From contig NZ_RHOP01000013.1 of assembly GCF_003946575.1 (NCBI RefSeq), positions 1-64,000 on the forward strand: a stretch of 64,000 nucleotides of DNA, in the 5' to 3' direction. Numbering within the stretch: position 1 is the first letter of the stretch; each line of letters starts with the position of its first letter. Of the stretch, positions 61,002-64,000 are shown in pieces. The position numbers and the translations under genes are program-made. The stretch comes from Companilactobacillus jidongensis. GTDB lineage: Bacteria; Bacillota; Bacilli; Lactobacillales; Lactobacillaceae. The notes under the pieces are model-generated. The model had not been told where the DNA came from. It did no database searches and saw only the letters and a list, made by a program, of their open reading frames with translations.

Positions 61002-62894
61002 TTAATACTTAACTTCTGGTTCCATTTCTGGCTTCTTGCCATCATTGATGAAGAATACTTTATACCAGATCAAGAATGTATAAACAGTCCAGATCTTACG
61101 ACGGTCATCATTATCACCTTTGTAGAATCCATCTAACATATTCAAAATTGCATTTTGATCGAAGAATTCATTTACATAATCTTCACTAAACAATTCATGG
61201 AACTTATGATAGACGTCTTCTGTACGGATCCAATCACGAATTGGAACTGGGAAACCAAGTTTCTCACGTTTAGCCCATTCTGAAGGTAAGGCACGTTCAG
61301 CGGCAACACGTAAGGCATACTTGCTGTCTTTGCTGTTCAACAAATACTTAGTTGGAATTCCGGCAGCAACCTTAGCGACTTCCTTATCAAGGAATGGAAC
61401 ACGAAGTTCCATAGAATTAGCCATACTCATACGATCAGCTTTGAGCAAGATGTCATTTGACATGAATTGGTGAAGATCAAGATATTGCATCTTCTTAACT
61501 TCATCGTCATAATCAGCAACTTTGCTATAACTTCTCATAACAATATCTTTAACTGAACGTGACTTCTCAAAGTCAGGTTTCACTAAATCAGTAGCTTCTT
61601 TTTCTGTAAAGATCTTAGCTTGGCCAATAAAGAATTCTTCAGCTTTAGCTGTTGATTCATACAGATGCAATCTTCCTGGGAAGTTTGGCATTTTTTTCAA
61701 GCCATGAGCCAATTTGTAACGTGCGCCCTTAGGTAATTTTTTCAAATCTTCAGCGAATACACGAATTGCCTTTGAATGTGAATGATAACCATAGTTAGCG
61801 TAACCGGCAAATAACTCATCAGCACCTTCACCAGAAAGGATAACCGTTACATCCTTACTTGCAAGTTTGGTCAAGAAATATAATGGCACACATGACGGAT
61901 TAGAGTCCGGTTCATCCATGTAGTATTGAATCAAGGGCATTGCTTTGATAGCCTCATCCTTTGTCACAATACCACGTGTATTCTTAAGTCCTAATTGATC
62001 TGCTAAGTCCTTAGCAGCACTACCTTCTTCATAAGTACTTGTATCAAAATCAATCGAATACGTATGTTCAGGTTTGAGGATAGCTGTTACGTAACTTGAA
62101 TCCACACCACTTGATAATAGTGAACCAACAGGAACATCACTAATAGCATGTTCTTTGACTGAATCACGTAATGAATCATCAATTCTTTTGACAGTATCTT
62201 CAAAGCTCAATTGGTTTTCTTTGAATTCCATATCCCAATACTTCTTGATACTTAACTTGCCATTCTTGTATGTGAAATAATGTCCTTCAGGAATACGGAA
62301 GACATTTTTGAAGAATGTTTCATTCAAAGCTGAATATTGGAAAGTTAAATAAGGTTTCAAAGCTGCCTTATTTAATTCTTTCTTAAAATTAGGATGCTTT
62401 AAGAAAGACTTGATTTCTGAACCAAAAATAAATGTTCCTTGTCGATTGTAATAGTACAGCGGTTTGATACCAAAGAAGTCTCTAGCTCCAGTAATATCAC
62501 CGGTTTCTAAATCATAGATAACAAAAGCAAACATTCCGCGAATTCTCTTAAGTAAGTCAACAATGCCCCACTCTTCAAATCCGTGTAACAAAACTTCTGT
62601 ATCAGTATCGGTACTGAACACATGTCCAGCTTTTAATAAGTCTTTTCTAACATCTTGATAATTGTAGATTTCACCATTAAAGATAATAGCTTTACTTCTA
62701 TCTTCGTTGTATATAGGTTGCATACCACTCTGAATATCGATAATACTTAAGCGACGGAAACCCAAAGCAGTGTTTCCATCAATCAATTCTCCAGAACTGT
62801 TAGGACCACGATGTTTGATTGTATCCATCATAGCCTCAATCACTGGTTTTTTGTCAGCGATATTCTTGTCTACAAATCCGACAATTCCACACAT
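61002..62894 (-). CDS. asnB: Asparagine synthase, glutamine-hydrolysing (AsnB/AsnH)
   Basis: 630 residues: N-terminal class II glutaminase with Cys2 (MCGIVGFVD), RGPNSSGELID and FNGEIYNYQDVRK; C-terminal synthetase with PP-loop SLLSSGVDSSYVTAIL, SGEGADELFAGYANY and LRVPFLDKEVAKVAAGIP. It makes Asn from Asp or, in the AsnH role known from Lactococcus, amidates D-Asp in the peptidoglycan cross-bridge. The adjacent D-Asp-ligase-like gene favours the second role or both. AGGGAGAA precedes the ATG. Confidence 0.93.
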   Translation of the reverse strand: MCGIVGFVDKNIADKKPVIEAMMDTIKHRGPNSSGELIDGNTALGFRRLSIIDIQSGMQPIYNEDRSKAIIFNGEIYNYQDVRKDLLKAGHVFSTDTDTEVLLHGFEEWGIVDLLKRIRGMFAFVIYDLETGDITGARDFFGIKPLYYYNRQGTFIFGSEIKSFLKHPNFKKELNKAALKPYLTFQYSALNETFFKNVFRIPEGHYFTYKNGKLSIKKYWDMEFKENQLSFEDTVKRIDDSLRDSVKEHAISDVPVGSLLSSGVDSSYVTAILKPEHTYSIDFDTSTYEEGSAAKDLADQLGLKNTRGIVTKDEAIKAMPLIQYYMDEPDSNPSCVPLYFLTKLASKDVTVILSGEGADELFAGYANYGYHSHSKAIRVFAEDLKKLPKGARYKLAHGLKKMPNFPGRLHLYESTAKAEEFFIGQAKIFTEKEATDLVKPDFEKSRSVKDIVMRSYSKVADYDDEVKKMQYLDLHQFMSNDILLKADRMSMANSMELRVPFLDKEVAKVAAGIPTKYLLNSKDSKYALRVAAERALPSEWAKREKLGFPVPIRDWIRTEDVYHKFHELFSEDYVNEFFDQNAILNMLDGFYKGDNDDRRKIWTVYTFLIWYKVFFINDGKKPEMEPEVKY

Positions 62895-62906
62895 AATAAT
62901 TCTCCC

Positions 62907-63998
62907 TTATATCTCAAAACTTACATATCTTGTTGCTGCTCCGTAACCAAAAATCTGCAACCGTAATTTATCAGGATCAATGTTAACGAAATAACCCGCT
63001 AATTCTGAAATTTCATTATATCTTCGATCCCACTTTTTATTGTAATCCGTAGTTAATCCATGCTTCTTCCCCATCAAAGCCGAACAATTTAATATTATAT
63101 GATTGATTCCTGAAACTTTATAGTATTTTTCATAATGCATGTGTCCACAAATATAATTGGACACTTTGGAAATTCCCGTTGAAGAAAAATCGTAACGTAA
63201 ATTTACCCCAAAGTCACCTGTAAGTTCATTTTTAATCTGCCCGCGATTTTTATTATTGAAGCTTACAAATATCTGTTGAATCAAATCTCCATTAAAATTC
63301 AATGCACTACGGCCACTAGGGCTTATTATGTTTGCATGTCCAAAGACGACAACATGCTTGTCAACGGTATTTTCTAAAACAGTAACTAAATCTTCTAGTT
63401 GCTGTTCCCTGACACCTCTGACTTTTTTGAAATCATATTTTTTTGAACCATTATTTAAAATATAAGGTATATCACTAGTATCCAAAAAAATAAGGCGCAC
63501 ATCACCCTTGTCATACCAGCCGATTTTTGAAACAGCATTCAATCGCAAAATCTTTGATTGTTCAAAGTCACATTTTGTGACCAAGCTATCATAGTCATCA
63601 CGATGAAATGATGCGGAACTAACAAAACGATGTTCGTCATATTTATCATTTTCATCATGATTACCCTCGGCTATAAAAAATGGTTTTGTACTCTTTTGAT
63701 AGTTTTCAACAGCAAATCTTAGTAAACCGCGACTAATTTCTGGCTTATCACTTCCGTCAATCAGATCACCTAGGTGAACATTCAAATCAATGTTCAAATC
63801 ATCACCCGCACTGTTGGCCTCTATTATATGACGTACACCGTTGATTCCATAATAAGACGCACTAGCAACCGCCTTGGCGTGAGTATCAGTCAGAACAGAA
63901 AGAGTCACCGTATTGTCGGACACATTCGGTCTAACATTATTATTATAAACACTTGTAATATAGTCCGTCACGAAGCGTCTCGGCTTGAGCCTCCTCAA
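62907..63998 (-). CDS. Calcineurin-like metallophosphoesterase (5' end possibly outside window)
   Basis: At least 363 residues with the metallophosphoesterase motif series: LTDTHAKAV (D.H), VHLGDLIDGS (GD), AEGNHDENDKY (GNHD), VVFGHANII and CGHMHYEKYY (GHxH). Intracellular, no signal peptide. It precedes asnB by 12 bp and is probably co-transcribed. The frame is open to the window end; the TTG at 63998 has no ribosome site visible, so the true start may lie beyond the edge. Substrate unknown. Confidence 0.85.
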   Translation of the reverse strand: MRRLKPRRFVTDYITSVYNNNVRPNVSDNTVTLSVLTDTHAKAVASASYYGINGVRHIIEANSAGDDLNIDLNVHLGDLIDGSDKPEISRGLLRFAVENYQKSTKPFFIAEGNHDENDKYDEHRFVSSASFHRDDYDSLVTKCDFEQSKILRLNAVSKIGWYDKGDVRLIFLDTSDIPYILNNGSKKYDFKKVRGVREQQLEDLVTVLENTVDKHVVVFGHANIISPSGRSALNFNGDLIQQIFVSFNNKNRGQIKNELTGDFGVNLRYDFSSTGISKVSNYICGHMHYEKYYKVSGINHIILNCSALMGKKHGLTTDYNKKWDRRYNEISELAGYFVNIDPDKLRLQIFGYGAATRYVSFEI

Positions 63999-64000
63999 AA

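Noticed and set aside
1-64000. CRISPR arrays, tRNA or rRNA genes, insertion sequences, prophage
   Set aside because: I saw no regularly spaced repeats, no cloverleaf or rRNA signatures and no transposase or integrase frame in the window.

Overview
The window looks like a chromosomal segment of a low-GC lactic acid bacterium of the Lactobacillaceae, most likely Companilactobacillus or a close relative. The reasons are five separate genes with S-layer (SLAP-type) wall-binding repeats, an isoleucine 2-epimerase matching the lactobacillar enzyme, a D-aspartate-ligase-like ATP-grasp protein beside an asparagine-synthase-like gene (fitting a Lys-D-Asp cell wall), pyruvate oxidase, PepO, and strong AGGAGG-type ribosome binding sites. 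The genus is an inference; no rRNA or tRNA gene was seen to confirm it.

Region 1-19.7 kb is an accessory surface and defence zone. It holds a glucosaminidase autolysin, secreted SLAP-repeat proteins, an S-layer-like protein with a strong promoter, two polytopic GT-C-like membrane proteins, an acyltransferase and an orphan solute-binding protein. Between them lie small conflict modules: a Panacea-domain/membrane-protein pair, a RES-domain protein, a type I toxin-antisense-like locus, YefM-YoeB with a textbook operator, an ADP-ribosyltransferase-like protein with a small partner, and an AbiD/F-type remnant. A long hairpin-rich intergenic element lies at about 13.1-13.28 kb.

Region 19.7-29.2 kb is metabolic: isoleucine 2-epimerase with an APC permease, pyruvate oxidase, and a very compact menI-like/menB/menE cluster in which start and stop regions of opposite genes nearly touch. 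Region 29.4-29.64 kb holds a candidate small RNA or micro-ORF.

Region 29.7-41.6 kb is amino-acid and carbamoyl-phosphate biosynthesis: carAB; serC-serA; a divergent histidine phosphatase that could supply the phosphoserine phosphatase step; proBA; and a D-2-hydroxyacid dehydrogenase. The most striking observation is the serC leader. It has a consensus promoter, a 20-codon reading frame with its own Shine-Dalgarno and six serine codons, then mutually exclusive hairpins ending in an intrinsic terminator. That is the architecture of ribosome-mediated attenuation, which is unusual in Firmicutes.

Region 41.7-55 kb carries transport and stress genes: an aquaglyceroporin, a NatAB-like ABC exporter, EamA and MFS transporters, a MacB-like ABC pair, PepO, and a MerR (AdhR-like, cysteine-free) regulon with a cupin and SDR enzymes. 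Region 55.3-58.8 kb is a LacI-controlled keto-acid aldolase plus Na+/solute symporter cluster. Region 58.9-64 kb holds a universal stress protein, the D-Asp-ligase-like protein, AsnB/AsnH and a metallophosphoesterase that reaches the window edge.
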